From: Mesorhizobium sp. YIM 152430
GTDB taxonomy: Bacteria; Pseudomonadota; Alphaproteobacteria; Rhizobiales; Rhizobiaceae
DNA length: 64,000 nucleotides
NCBI RefSeq assembly: GCF_029210365.1
Contig: NZ_JARGES010000043.1
Coordinates: 496,001-560,000 of the forward strand
Reading direction: 5' to 3'
The notes under the pieces are model-generated. The model saw nothing but the letters and a program-made list of their open reading frames with translations. It was not told the DNA's origin and did no database searches. The translations under genes and the position numbers were made by a program. Of the stretch, positions 27,612 through 37,517 are shown piece after piece. The number at the start of each line of letters is the position of its first letter. The first letter of the stretch is position 1.

Positions 27612-30080
27612 TTAGACGATCAGCTTGTGATAAAGGCCCCAGCGGCGCGTGATCTTTCCCTTCGGCAGCGCCAGCGCGATCAACGCGATGCCAGCCAGAA
27701 TCGCAGAGGCGATCTCGGCGCCCCTCGCCTCGACTAAGACGAGCGATCCGATCAGGATCGCGCCGAGCGCGACATTGACGTAGCGCGCAGGCCGACCTGT
27801 TTCGGCGAGCGCGATGACCGCGAAGGTCAGCGCCAGCGATCCGACGACATGATTGACGTTCGCGACGCCGCCATCGGAACCGAGCGACAGCGGCGTGAAC
27901 ATCAGCCACAGCGCGACGGGCAATGACAAAACGAGGTTCCAGGGCAGCCCGATTCCACCGCCGAAGAACGTCCCGACGATTTGATTGGGGGCGAGTTCAA
28001 AGGTCCGCTTCCGTTTCGCTGGCGCCTCGCCCTCGTCCGTATCGCCGGTAAAGAAGATGCGGATGACCGGCTCGCCTTTCCTCCATTTGCGGTAGAGGAA
28101 TTCCGAAGTCGCGACCAGTTCGTCGAGCGAATAGGGGATCTGCAAGAGCATCGCCGCTGCGCCGATCAGGCAAAGCGTGCAGAACGTGCCGATGACGATC
28201 GGCTGGATGATGATGAAGCCGATCGAGACGATTCCGAGCGGCACGATCAGGATGCCGAAGGCGATCGTCACCCAGGGCATCGTCCGCCAGCGGCGCTGCG
28301 ATCCGACGAGGCCGATGACGATCTCGAGGAGATAGACCGCAGCCCCCATGCCGGCATCGGGAATCGGGAAAGCTTCCGAGACGTCCGACGTCACCACGTC
28401 CTCGGTTCCGTTCAGTCCCGCGCGCGTTCCACCGAAGAACGGGTCCCAGGCCGCGTCGATATGGCCGAGCTGGTAGGCGGCGAGATATCGAGAAAAATAG
28501 AGTCCGACGAAGGCGAGCAGGATGATCGGCATCCGTTGCAGCCAGCTCGATGGATTGTAGCTCCAGCCGGGCGGAACGTCCGGTCCGGTCATCTGGGCGA
28601 TCGGGCTCACGCCCGGCTCGGGCCTGACGCACAGCGCCAGCGCCATGACGAGCGTGCCGACCAGCGTCCCGTTCAGATAGGCTGCCGCCGACGGCGTCCA
28701 GAAGACGAGCGGCGCGAACAGAATCCACAGGCCGACGACGGCCGTTGCGAAACGCACCATCGACAGCCGCCACGAAAGCGACAGGAGACCGAGCACGAAG
28801 AGCAGGGCGCCGGACGCCATGTCGCTCCAGCCGAGCCAGCTATCGGCATAGCCCATCGTCGCGGGTGAAACGATCATCCATGTGCCGAGCGCCGCATTGG
28901 CGAAATGCGCCCAGATGAAGCGTGCATGTTCGTCGCGCACCATCTCCTCGTGACGGGAGCGGATGTCCTCTGGGTTCTCGCCGCGCGCGTCGGCGGTCTT
29001 CAGCCAGTCCGGCGGCGTCAGACCGTTCTTCTCGTACCAGCCGGCCGGATCGGCCTTCAACTTGGCGACGATGGTCGACAGCGACGTGCGGATCGAATGG
29101 CGCGGCTCCCAACCGAGCTGTTTCCTGGCAAGGGAAATGTCGAGCGCGTAGTGGTCCTCCGCCATGTCGATCATGAACGGGCGGATGAACGGCTTTTCCC
29201 CCTTGTCGATGTCGTCGGGAATGAGTGGCTCGGCCTTGACCTCGGCAAATGCGCCGATCTTGGCGATCGGCTTCGGCACCGAAAAGGTCTCCCATTCCGC
29301 CTCGCCATGGATCAGCCGGCCGATCAGCGTCTGCAATTCGTCATAGGGCACCGCTTCGGCCTCGCCGGCGAGGATCACGCACTCGTCCGGCAGCGCCTTG
29401 CGCTTGTCGACGGCCAGCTTGAACAGCCGCATCATGTCGTCGCGATGGATGAAGGATTGCCCCGCCTTTACGTCGCCGGAATAAAGATGCGCCTTCATGT
29501 CGCGCTCGTAGATGCGCGCGATCTGGTGGGCGAGCGTCGGAACCGAACTCTCCTCATCATAAACACCGGCCAGATGAAGGAGCAGGATCGGCATCGCCCC
29601 GCGCTCCTGGCGGATCACCTCTTCCGCCTTCGCCTTCGATTTCGGATAGGCCCATTTCGGTGCGATCGGCGTGTCCTCGTCGACCGCTTCGCCCGGCTCG
29701 CCCGCCTCATGCACCAGCATGGTGCCGGAATAGATGAAGCGCTCGACGGAAACGTCCCGAAGCGCCCGCATCAGGTGCCGCGTGCCGTCGATGTTCACCT
29801 TCTGGTAAAGCGGATGATCCTCGCCGGAAAAATCGAAATAGGCGGCGAGATGAATCACCGCCGCGATCTCGGCACCGAATTGCGCCGTGACATTGCCGAT
29901 GGCGGTGCGCGTCGAATCCTCGGAGGTCAGGTCGACTTCGAAAAGCGGGCAGTCCGCTTCCTTGCCTTCGACGTCCAGCCCCACCACCTGGTACGAACCG
30001 GCGAGTTCCCGCGTCAGCGCCACGCCGAGATTTCCCGCCGCGCCGGTGATCAGGACGACCGGCTTTGTCTCGTCTGCCAT
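27612..30080 (-). CDS. Fusion protein: NAD-dependent epimerase/dehydratase + SPW + VKOR-like membrane domains
   Basis: This is an 822-residue multidomain protein. Residues 1-355 form an extended SDR with dinucleotide loop TGAAGNLG and catalytic YPKSK. From about 390 there are two helices with an SPW-repeat pattern (MIVSPATMGYADSWLGWSDM). About 515-650 is a four-helix region with FCTLC, matching the CxxC helix of vitamin K epoxide reductase (VKOR)-like proteins. The last ~120 residues are a second SPW-like helix set. The loop Cys pair that normally shuttles electrons in VKOR is absent; FCTLC holds the only Cys in that part. Role unknown; a membrane redox function coupled to a sugar or lipid dehydrogenase is conceivable. 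It starts 76 bases after the RidA gene on the same strand. Confidence 0.78.
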   Translation of the reverse strand: MADETKPVVLITGAAGNLGVALTRELAGSYQVVGLDVEGKEADCPLFEVDLTSEDSTRTAIGNVTAQFGAEIAAVIHLAAYFDFSGEDHPLYQKVNIDGTRHLMRALRDVSVERFIYSGTMLVHEAGEPGEAVDEDTPIAPKWAYPKSKAKAEEVIRQERGAMPILLLHLAGVYDEESSVPTLAHQIARIYERDMKAHLYSGDVKAGQSFIHRDDMMRLFKLAVDKRKALPDECVILAGEAEAVPYDELQTLIGRLIHGEAEWETFSVPKPIAKIGAFAEVKAEPLIPDDIDKGEKPFIRPFMIDMAEDHYALDISLARKQLGWEPRHSIRTSLSTIVAKLKADPAGWYEKNGLTPPDWLKTADARGENPEDIRSRHEEMVRDEHARFIWAHFANAALGTWMIVSPATMGYADSWLGWSDMASGALLFVLGLLSLSWRLSMVRFATAVVGLWILFAPLVFWTPSAAAYLNGTLVGTLVMALALCVRPEPGVSPIAQMTGPDVPPGWSYNPSSWLQRMPIILLAFVGLYFSRYLAAYQLGHIDAAWDPFFGGTRAGLNGTEDVVTSDVSEAFPIPDAGMGAAVYLLEIVIGLVGSQRRWRTMPWVTIAFGILIVPLGIVSIGFIIIQPIVIGTFCTLCLIGAAAMLLQIPYSLDELVATSEFLYRKWRKGEPVIRIFFTGDTDEGEAPAKRKRTFELAPNQIVGTFFGGGIGLPWNLVLSLPVALWLMFTPLSLGSDGGVANVNHVVGSLALTFAVIALAETGRPARYVNVALGAILIGSLVLVEARGAEIASAILAGIALIALALPKGKITRRWGLYHKLIV

Positions 30081-30156
30081 GAATGCGCATCCCCCTGGCC
30101 GTTCATGTCGTGAACGCCAGCCTCCGCCTCATGTTCCATGCGAATGTGCTGAAATA

Positions 30157-30564
30157 TCAGGCCGGAATGACGGCCGTCGCCTCGATCTCGACCTTCGCCT
30201 CGTCCTCGATCAGCGCCACGACCTGCACCATCGCCATCGCTGGGAAATGACGCCCGATCACGTCCCGATAGGCGGCTCCGATTTCCTTGAGATGGTCGAG
30301 ATAGGCGCGTTTGTCGGTGATGTACCAGGTCATGCGCACCAGATGTTCCGGCCCTGCGCCCGCCTCGGCAAGCACGTCGACGATGTTCTGCAAGGTCTGC
30401 CGCGTCTGGCCGACGAGGTCCTTTTCCTCGAACACCTGATTGCCGTTCCAGCCGATCTGGCCGCCGACAAAGACGGTCCGGCCCGAAGCGGCGATGCCGT
30501 TTGCATAGCCCGACGCCTTTTTCCAGTTGGCTGGATGCAGGATCTCATGCACGAATGCGCTCAT
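30157..30564 (-). CDS. RidA (YjgF/YER057c/UK114) family protein
   Basis: The 135-residue protein starts MSAFVHEILHPANWKKASGY and has VFVGGQIGWNG and GAGPEHLVRMTWYITDKRAY, the RidA trimer fold. RidA proteins hydrolyse reactive enamine/imine intermediates to keto acids plus ammonia. Its place at the end of the tryptophan/anthranilate island suggests hydrolysis of an enamine left after ring reduction of aminobenzoyl-CoA (inference). GAGG stands eight bases before ATG 30564; a longer in-frame reading upstream overlaps livF and is not used. Confidence 0.88.
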   Translation of the reverse strand: MSAFVHEILHPANWKKASGYANGIAASGRTVFVGGQIGWNGNQVFEEKDLVGQTRQTLQNIVDVLAEAGAGPEHLVRMTWYITDKRAYLDHLKEIGAAYRDVIGRHFPAMAMVQVVALIEDEAKVEIEATAVIPA

Positions 30565-30602
30565 GGTCGTTTCCTCGTCCCGGTCTGAAGCCGGCTGATT
30601 GT

Positions 30603-31286
<684 letters not shown>

Positions 31287-31321
31287 GTCGCAACTCCCCC
31301 CGCGAGCTCGCGAACGGCGAA

Positions 31322-31458
31322 TACCCCCACCCCTTACCCCTCCCCACAAGGGGGAGGGGGATTCTGAAGCGTTTCCGCCCAGCAGAATTCGTGGCCCATC
31401 GAAACGCAAACGCCAACGCCTCCCTCCCCCTTGTGGGGAGGGGTAAGGGGTGGGGGTA
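31322..31458. repeat. Inverted-repeat element, copy 1 (37-bp arms)
   Basis: Perfect 37-base inverted arms at 31322-31358 and 31422-31458, starting TACCCCCACCCCTTACCCC, enclose a 63-base spacer. It lies between livG and livF. An almost identical element is at 55624-55765 beside the second ABC cluster. No open reading frame of its own is evident, so it is a small non-coding dispersed palindrome. Confidence 0.9.
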
Positions 31459-31496
31459 ACTCGTAGGGCGCAAGCCTGACAAGCCGGAAGCTATCA

Positions 31497-32243
31497 TCAT
31501 TCGTCCCCCAGATATGCGCGGCGCACTTCGGGATTGGTGCGGATTTCGTCCACCGTCCCGGTCGCGATCACACGGCCATAGACCAGCACGGAGATCCGGT
31601 CGGCCAGCGCGAAGACCGCATCCATGTCGTGTTCGATGAGCAGGATCGGCGCTTGCCTGCGCAATTCGGACAAGAAGCCCGTCAGCGCCTTGGAGCCTTC
31701 CGGTCCCATGCCGGCCATCGGCTCGTCGAGCAGGAACGCCTTCGATCCGAGCGCCAGCGCGATGGCGATCTCAAGCTGCCGCCGTTCGCCATGCGACAGT
31801 TCCGCCGCCGGCACGTTTGCGCGGTCCTCGAGCCCGACCCTTGCCAAGGCGGCCCGTGCCGGTTCGGTCAGCGATGCGTCGCTCGTCACCGGCCTGAAGA
31901 AGCGGAAGCTCGATCCCTGCACCGACTGCACCGCCAGCATGACATTGCGCAGCGCGGAGAATTCCGTCGCAAGCGACGAGACCTGGAACGAGCGGCCGAG
32001 CCCGCGCCGCGCACGTTCGGCGACGGAGAGGTCGTTCAGCCGGTCGCCGAGAAAGACGATCTCGCCGGAATCCGCCTTCAGCGTGCCGGCGATCTGGTGG
32101 ATCAGCGTCGACTTGCCGGCCCCGTTCGGGCCGATCAGCGCGTGGATCTCGCCCGGATAGAGATCGATCGAAACGTCCTCGGTCGCCTTCAGTGCGCCGA
32201 AGCTCTTGCAAAGATTGCGGATCGACAGGACAGGCTCAGCCAT
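31497..32243 (-). CDS. livG: Branched-chain-type ABC transporter, ATP-binding protein LivG (cluster 1)
   Basis: The 248-residue LivG-type ABC ATPase has Walker A GPNGAGKST, ARRGLGRSFQVSSLATEFSA, signature LSHGERRQLEIA (H in place of the usual G), Walker B FLLDEPMAGMG, and LLIEHDMDAVF. It overlaps livM by eight bases, forming livHMG with a coupled end. It supplies ATP energy with LivF. Confidence 0.9.
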   Translation of the reverse strand: MAEPVLSIRNLCKSFGALKATEDVSIDLYPGEIHALIGPNGAGKSTLIHQIAGTLKADSGEIVFLGDRLNDLSVAERARRGLGRSFQVSSLATEFSALRNVMLAVQSVQGSSFRFFRPVTSDASLTEPARAALARVGLEDRANVPAAELSHGERRQLEIAIALALGSKAFLLDEPMAGMGPEGSKALTGFLSELRRQAPILLIEHDMDAVFALADRISVLVYGRVIATGTVDEIRTNPEVRRAYLGDE

Positions 32244-33219
32244 GACGCGCCTTTCCGGCGAGGAAGCCGATCAGCCCGCCGCGCGCGAAGAGCACGACGG
32301 CGAGCAGCGCCAATCCAAGGAAGAACTGCCAGCGGTCCGTCATGCCGCCGAGCAGATATTCCACCATCACGAACATCATCGCGCCGGCGACCGGACCGAA
32401 AAGCCGGGCGACGCCGCCGAGGATGATCAGCACGATGAACTCGCCCGACATGTGCCAGGACAGCATGGACGGGCTGACGAAGCGGTTGAGATCGGCATAG
32501 AGCGCGCCGGCCAGCGCCGTGATCATGCCGGAGATGACGAAGGCGGCGAGCCGGATGCGGAACGGTGCGATGCCGACCGAGGCGACGCGAACGTCGTTCT
32601 GCCGGGCCGCTTGGAGCGCGGTGCCGAAGCGGGAGCGGGCGATCAGCGCGAAGAGCACCAGCACGGACATCAAGACGCCGTAGCAAAGGAGAAAGAAGCT
32701 CAGTGGCACCATCGTGTTGATGCCGGGAAACTGGTTGCGCACGAAGATCGACAGCCCGTCCTCGCCGCCATAGGCGGGCCATGAAATGGCAAAATAATAG
32801 GTCATCTGCGCAAAGGCGAGCGTGATCATGATGAAGTAGACGCCCGACGTCCGCAGGCTGATGGCGCCGATGAAGAGAGCCAGCAGCCCCGCCGCCAGCA
32901 TCGCGACGAGCCAGATCGCGAGCATCGAATTGGTGCCGGCGACGCTGGCGAAGCCGAGATCGAGCGGCTGCATGGAAAAGGCGTGGCTGGCCAGAATGCC
33001 CGCCGCATAGCCGCCAACGCCGAAAAATGCCGCATGGCCGAACGAGACGAGCCCGCCTAGTCCCAGGACGAGGTTCAGCCCGACGGCGGCGAGCGCCAGG
33101 ATCGCCATGCGCGTGGCCAGCGTCACATAGAAGGGCGAGCCGACCTGCATGGCGATGAACGGGATCGCCAGCAGAATCAGTGCGAGCCCGATATTGACGA
33201 TCGTTTCGCGGCTCATCAT
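32236..33219 (-). CDS. livM: Branched-chain-type ABC transporter, permease LivM (cluster 1)
   Basis: The 327-residue inner-membrane permease has about nine hydrophobic segments. LivM markers are GLGGLVSFGHAAFFGVGGYA near residue 50 and IILGGVARLFGPVAGAMMFV near 255-275. It overlaps livH by four bases and livG by eight. It works with LivH as the translocation pore. Confidence 0.9.
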   Translation of the reverse strand: MMSRETIVNIGLALILLAIPFIAMQVGSPFYVTLATRMAILALAAVGLNLVLGLGGLVSFGHAAFFGVGGYAAGILASHAFSMQPLDLGFASVAGTNSMLAIWLVAMLAAGLLALFIGAISLRTSGVYFIMITLAFAQMTYYFAISWPAYGGEDGLSIFVRNQFPGINTMVPLSFFLLCYGVLMSVLVLFALIARSRFGTALQAARQNDVRVASVGIAPFRIRLAAFVISGMITALAGALYADLNRFVSPSMLSWHMSGEFIVLIILGGVARLFGPVAGAMMFVMVEYLLGGMTDRWQFFLGLALLAVVLFARGGLIGFLAGKARHG

Positions 33220-34136
33220 TTTGCCCCCGCAAACAGGCCCTGCGGGCGGACGGCGAGGATGACCGCCATGACGAGATAGATCAGCATGGAAGCGACGGCG
33301 GCGCCGGCGGTCGCCGCCTGCGACGTGCCCATGAAGATCGAGAAGACCTGCGGCATCAGGAAGCGCCCCATCGTGTCGATCAGCCCGACCAGGATCGCCC
33401 CCACCAGCGCGCCCTTGATCGAGCCTATGCCGCCGATGACGATGACGACGAAGGCGAGGATCAGCACCGGTTCGCCCATGCCGACTTGAACGGATTGCAA
33501 CGCACCGACCATGGCGCCGGCAAAGCCGGCAAGTGCGGCGCCGAGCGCGAAGACGATGGTGTAGAGCGTGCGGATGTCGACGCCGAGCGCGCCGATCATC
33601 TCGCGGTCGCTCTCGCCAGCCCGGATGCGCATCCCGAGCCGTGTCCTGGAAATGAGCAGATAAAGCCCGAGCGCGACCGCGACACCCACCCCGATGATCG
33701 CGAGGCGATAGAGCTGGTAGCGCGAACCGCCCGGCAGGGTGACGAAGCCGGCAAGCTGCGAAGGCACGTTCAGATAGAGCGGCACCGAGCCGAAGACCCA
33801 GCGCGTGCCCTCCGAAAAGATCAGGATCAGCGCGAAAGTCGCCAGCACCTGGTCGAGATGATCGCGTTTATACAGCCGGCGAATGATCGCGATCTCGACG
33901 ATCGCCCCCATTGCCGCCGCCGCTGCGAGACTGGCGACGAGCCCGATCCAGAACGATCCGGTCTGCGCCGCCACCCACGCACAGGCGAATGCGCCGACCA
34001 TGTAGAGCGAGCCATGGGCGAGATTGATGAGCCCCATGACGCCGAAGATCAGCGTCAGGCCGGCCGCCATGAGAAACAGCATCACGCCGAGCTGTAGCCC
34101 GTTGAGCAGCTGTTCGATGAGAAGTGCGCTGGACAA
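33216..34136 (-). CDS. livH: Branched-chain-type ABC transporter, permease LivH (cluster 1)
   Basis: The 306-residue inner-membrane permease has about eight hydrophobic segments. LivH markers are the start LLIEQLLNGLQLGVMLFLMA, then GVMGLINLAHGSLYMVGAF near 29-47 and VVIVIGGIGSIKGALVGAIL near 229-248. Its ATG is 80 bases beyond the binding-protein stop, with a stem-loop between. It overlaps livM by four bases. Confidence 0.9.
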   Translation of the reverse strand: MSSALLIEQLLNGLQLGVMLFLMAAGLTLIFGVMGLINLAHGSLYMVGAFACAWVAAQTGSFWIGLVASLAAAAAMGAIVEIAIIRRLYKRDHLDQVLATFALILIFSEGTRWVFGSVPLYLNVPSQLAGFVTLPGGSRYQLYRLAIIGVGVAVALGLYLLISRTRLGMRIRAGESDREMIGALGVDIRTLYTIVFALGAALAGFAGAMVGALQSVQVGMGEPVLILAFVVIVIGGIGSIKGALVGAILVGLIDTMGRFLMPQVFSIFMGTSQAATAGAAVASMLIYLVMAVILAVRPQGLFAGAK

Positions 34137-34178
34137 GGTGATGTCGCTTACGGTTGGAATGAAGCGTCGAGCGGTGTT

Positions 34179-34207
34179 GCCCTCTCCGTAGTATCTGCGG
34201 AGAGGGC
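34179..34207 (-). terminator. Intercistronic stem-loop between binding-protein gene and livH
   Basis: GCCCTCTCCG and CGGAGAGGGC form a perfect ten-pair stem with a nine-base loop, without a T run. Such hairpins behind ABC binding-protein genes usually protect the upstream mRNA and lower expression of the permease genes. Confidence 0.75.
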
Positions 34208-34217
34208 ATTTCCGGAC

Positions 34218-35354
34218 TTACTGCGTGCACTGCTCCGCATAGGCGTCGCCATGGTCGGTGAACACGGTCTCGACGGTCCGGTTCGTCAACACGTCGCCGT
34301 CCTTGACCACCTCCATCATGAAGATGTCCTGGATTGGATGGCGGTTGGTGTTGAACGAGAATTTGCCGCGCGGCGATTCGATGTCTGCTTCCATCATCGC
34401 GGCGGCAAACGCGTCCGCATCCTTCACGTCGGCCTTGGATGCCGCCGAAAGGATGAGTTGCGCGGCGTCATAGGCCTGGACGGCATAGATCGAGGGCAAC
34501 CGGTCGTATTTCTCCTGGAAGGCGGCGAGGAAGGACTTCGAGGCTTCATTGTCGAAGTCCGGCGCCCACTGTCCCGAATTCATCACCCCCAGCGCCGCAT
34601 CGCCGATCGCCGGCAGCACGTCCTGGGAGAACGAGAAGCCGGGGCCGGTTACCGGAATGTCGACGCCAGACTGCGCATACTGCTTCATGAAGGCGATGCC
34701 CATGCCGCCCGGCAGGAACATGAAGACCGCGTCGGCGCCGGAATCGCGAATCTGTGCGATTTCGGCCGCATAGTCGGTCTGGCCGAGCTGCGTGTAGACC
34801 TCGTTGGTCACCTCCCCTTCGAAATAGCGCTTGAAGCCCGCCAGCGAATCCTGGCCGGCCGGATAGTTCGGTGCCATGATGAACATCTTCTCGTACTGGC
34901 CGTTGGCGTATTCGCCGGCTGCCTCGTGCAGATTGTCGTTCTGGTAGGCGGCGTTGAAGTAGAGCGGGTGGCAGTTGGCGCCGGCGAGCGCGGCGGGCGC
35001 GGCGTTGGTCGAGACGTAGAACTTGCCCTGCGCGGTCGCCGACGGAACCACGGCCATGGCAAGGTTCGACCACACGATGCCGGTCAGGATATCGACCTGA
35101 TCGGACTGGATCATCTTGTCGGCGATCTGGACGGCGAGTTCGGGCCTTTGGCCGTCATCCTCGATCACGACCTCGATCTCGTCGTTGCCGGCCTGCTCGA
35201 TGGCGAGCATGAAACCGTCGCGCGTGTCGATGCCGAGGCCCGCGCCGCCGCCCGAAAGCGTTGTGATCATGCCGATCTTGACCGGCTCGGCCATGGCGAG
35301 GCCCGAGACCGAGAGGGAAAGGCCGAAAATTCCTGCTGCAACTATCTTCTTCAT
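34218..35354 (-). CDS. ABC transporter substrate-binding protein (branched-chain/aromatic type, cluster 1)
   Basis: The 378-residue periplasmic binding protein has signal peptide MKKIVAAGIFGLSLSVSGLA, cleaved near AMA-E. The Peripla_BP_6 fold is clear: VKIGMITTLSGGGAGLGIDT, then DDGQRPELAVQIADKMIQ, FYVSTNAAPAALAG, and GPGFSFSQDVLPAIGD. GGGAG stands eight bases before ATG 35354; the track-longest start five codons earlier is less likely. Ligand unknown; its position just downstream of kynA and upstream of livHMGF suggests tryptophan, kynurenine or anthranilate (inference). Confidence 0.88.
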   Translation of the reverse strand: MKKIVAAGIFGLSLSVSGLAMAEPVKIGMITTLSGGGAGLGIDTRDGFMLAIEQAGNDEIEVVIEDDGQRPELAVQIADKMIQSDQVDILTGIVWSNLAMAVVPSATAQGKFYVSTNAAPAALAGANCHPLYFNAAYQNDNLHEAAGEYANGQYEKMFIMAPNYPAGQDSLAGFKRYFEGEVTNEVYTQLGQTDYAAEIAQIRDSGADAVFMFLPGGMGIAFMKQYAQSGVDIPVTGPGFSFSQDVLPAIGDAALGVMNSGQWAPDFDNEASKSFLAAFQEKYDRLPSIYAVQAYDAAQLILSAASKADVKDADAFAAAMMEADIESPRGKFSFNTNRHPIQDIFMMEVVKDGDVLTNRTVETVFTDHGDAYAEQCTQ

Positions 35355-35434
35355 TTCGCAAACTCCCATTGCTTTTCGTTTCAGTTCCCACGGGGACCTT
35401 CAGCTTTTTGCGCCCTTGCGGCCCCGAATTTCTT

Positions 35435-35484
35435 GAGCATCGGACCGAAAAGTGGTTTCCGGTTTTCGGTTGACTCCGATGCTC
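35435..35484. repeat. Dispersed hairpin repeat (GCATCGGACCGAAAAGTG type), copy A, behind kynA
   Basis: GAGCATCGGA pairs with TCCGATGCTC as outer arms, and CCGAAAA with TTTTCGG as inner arms. It begins three bases after the kynA stop and probably ends the kyn transcript. Copies with the same core occur at 49718 and, degenerate, at 61587. Confidence 0.85.
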
Positions 35485-35487
35485 CAA

Positions 35488-36324
35488 CTACAACTCCGTC
35501 CGCACCTTCCACAATTCCGGGAAGAGCTCGACGTCCAGCATCTTGCGCAGATAGGAGACGCCCGCCGTTCCGCCCGTCCCCCGCTTCAGCCCGATGATGC
35601 GTTCGACAGTCGTGACATGATTGAACCGCCAGCGGCGAAAATAATCTTCGAAATCGACAAGCTTTTCCGCAAGTTCGTAAAGCAGCCACCAGCGTTCCGG
35701 GTCGCGATAGACCGTCTTCCAGGCTTCCATCACCTTGTCGCTCTCGGGGCGCTTTTCCCGCCAGTCGGTTCGCTCTACCTCCGCACCGACGTCGAAGCCG
35801 TTGCGTGCAAGAAGCCGGATCGCCTCGTCGTAAAGGCTAGGCTTGACGAGAATCTCTTCCAGCGGCCCGACGCGCTTTTCGGCATGGGCGTGCGGCTTCA
35901 GCATCGCCAGGTTGCGATTGCCGGCCAGATACTCGACCGCTCGATACTGCCAGGACTGGAAGCCCGAGGACTGGCCGAGATCGTCACGGAACCGCGTATA
36001 TTCCGACGGCGTCATGGTCCGCAGCACGTCCCATGCGCTGTTGAGCTGCTCGAAGATGCGCGCCACCCGCGTCAGCATCTTGAAAGCCGGCTGAAGATCG
36101 TCCCGCGCGATCGCATCCATCGCCGCGCGCATCTCGTGGATGGCCAGCTTCATCCACAATTCCGACGTCTGGTGCTGGATGATGAACAGCATCTCGTCGG
36201 GCGATTTCGACAGCGGTGTCTGCGCGTTGAGGATCGCGTCGAGCCGCAGATAGTCGCCATAGGCCATGCGCCTGGCGAAATCCGTCTCCGCGCCATCGGG
36301 CGTTTCGTCATGCGCGGCGCTCAT
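35488..36324 (-). CDS. kynA: Tryptophan 2,3-dioxygenase
   Basis: The 278-residue heme enzyme opens the indole ring of L-tryptophan to N-formylkynurenine. Active-site features are [20 protein letters not shown] with the distal His, [20 protein letters not shown], and the proximal segment [20 protein letters not shown] followed by VSYL. The start overlaps the kynU stop by four bases (ATGA). It is the last gene of an eight-gene coupled operon and is followed by a hairpin repeat. Confidence 0.95.
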   Translation of the reverse strand: MSAAHDETPDGAETDFARRMAYGDYLRLDAILNAQTPLSKSPDEMLFIIQHQTSELWMKLAIHEMRAAMDAIARDDLQPAFKMLTRVARIFEQLNSAWDVLRTMTPSEYTRFRDDLGQSSGFQSWQYRAVEYLAGNRNLAMLKPHAHAEKRVGPLEEILVKPSLYDEAIRLLARNGFDVGAEVERTDWREKRPESDKVMEAWKTVYRDPERWWLLYELAEKLVDFEDYFRRWRFNHVTTVERIIGLKRGTGGTAGVSYLRKMLDVELFPELWKVRTEL

Positions 36325-37517
36325 GTGACCCTGCTTCGCATCTTGTGTTCGGGCGTGTCCCACAGCCGGTCCCGCATGATCTCCTCGAGGATTTCGGCCG
36401 CACGCACCACGTCGTCTTCTGAGAGGTAAAGCGGCGTGAAGCCGAACCGCATGATGTCCGGCGCGCGGAAATCGCCGATCACGCCCTTCGAAATGAGCGC
36501 CTGCATCCCCGCATAGCCTTCGTGGAAGCGGAACGAGACCTGGCTGCCCCGCGCCTTGGGATCGCGCGGCGAGGCGAGTTCGAGGTCCGGGCACCGCGCC
36601 TCGGCTTCCCGGATGAACCGTTCGGACAATTCGATCGAGCGCGCGCGGACCGCATCCATCGTCACGCCGTCCCAGGCGTCGAGCGCCGCGTCTAGCGCCG
36701 CCAGCGCCACGATCGGCGGCGTTCCGACCCGCATCCGCTCCACGCCCTTCGCCGGGCGGTAGTCGAGGTCGAAGGCGAACGGACTTTCGTGGCCGATCCA
36801 GCCCGAAAGGGCAGGGCGCACCACGTCGGCATGTTTCGGCGCGACATAGATGAAGGCCGGCGCGCCCGGCCCGCCATTGAGATATTTGTAGGTGCATCCG
36901 ACGGCGAAATCCGCCTTCGAGCCGGTTAGGTCGACCGGGATCGCGCCGGCAGAATGCGCGAGATCCCAGATCGCGACGGCACCCACATCGTGCGCCTTTT
37001 GCGTCAGCCGCTTCATGTCGTGCAGGCGGCCGGTGCGGTAGTCGACCTCGGTGATCATCATCGCCGCGACGGTCTCGTCGATATTGGCCTCGACCGCTTC
37101 GGGTTCGACCACTTTCAACTCGTATCCCTTGCCGAGCGACGTCAGGAGCCCCTGCGCCATATAGAGATCGGTCGGGAAATTGCCGCTGTCGGAGAGAACG
37201 ACTCGGCGATCCGGGTTGAGTTCCAGCGCCGAGGCGAGCGCCTGGTAGACCTTGATCGACAGCGTGTCGCCCATCACCACCGAGCCCGGCGCCGCACCCA
37301 TGAGTCGCCCGATCCGGTCGCCGATCCGCGTCGGCCAGTCCATCCAGCCGGCCAGGTTCCAGCCCTTGATCAGCATCTCGCCCCACTCGGCCTCGATGGT
37401 TCTCGCCACGCGCGAAGAAGCGGCCTTGGGGAGAGGACCGAGCGAATTGCCGTCGAGATAGATGACGCCGTCGGGAATGTGGAACAGCGCGCGGGTGCGG
37501 GTGAAGAGGTCGGTCAT
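36321..37517 (-). CDS. kynU: Kynureninase
   Basis: The 398-residue PLP enzyme cleaves kynurenine to anthranilate and alanine. Visible are [13 protein letters not shown] at about 20-32, the cofactor segment [20 protein letters not shown] with the PLP-contacting Asp, and [15 protein letters not shown] with the Schiff-base Lys. [19 protein letters not shown] is near the end. The in-frame extension upstream is antisense of nothing recognisable, so ATG 37517 is used. It overlaps kynA and the CoA ligase gene by four and one bases. Confidence 0.95.
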   Translation of the reverse strand: MTDLFTRTRALFHIPDGVIYLDGNSLGPLPKAASSRVARTIEAEWGEMLIKGWNLAGWMDWPTRIGDRIGRLMGAAPGSVVMGDTLSIKVYQALASALELNPDRRVVLSDSGNFPTDLYMAQGLLTSLGKGYELKVVEPEAVEANIDETVAAMMITEVDYRTGRLHDMKRLTQKAHDVGAVAIWDLAHSAGAIPVDLTGSKADFAVGCTYKYLNGGPGAPAFIYVAPKHADVVRPALSGWIGHESPFAFDLDYRPAKGVERMRVGTPPIVALAALDAALDAWDGVTMDAVRARSIELSERFIREAEARCPDLELASPRDPKARGSQVSFRFHEGYAGMQALISKGVIGDFRAPDIMRFGFTPLYLSEDDVVRAAEILEEIMRDRLWDTPEHKMRSRVT

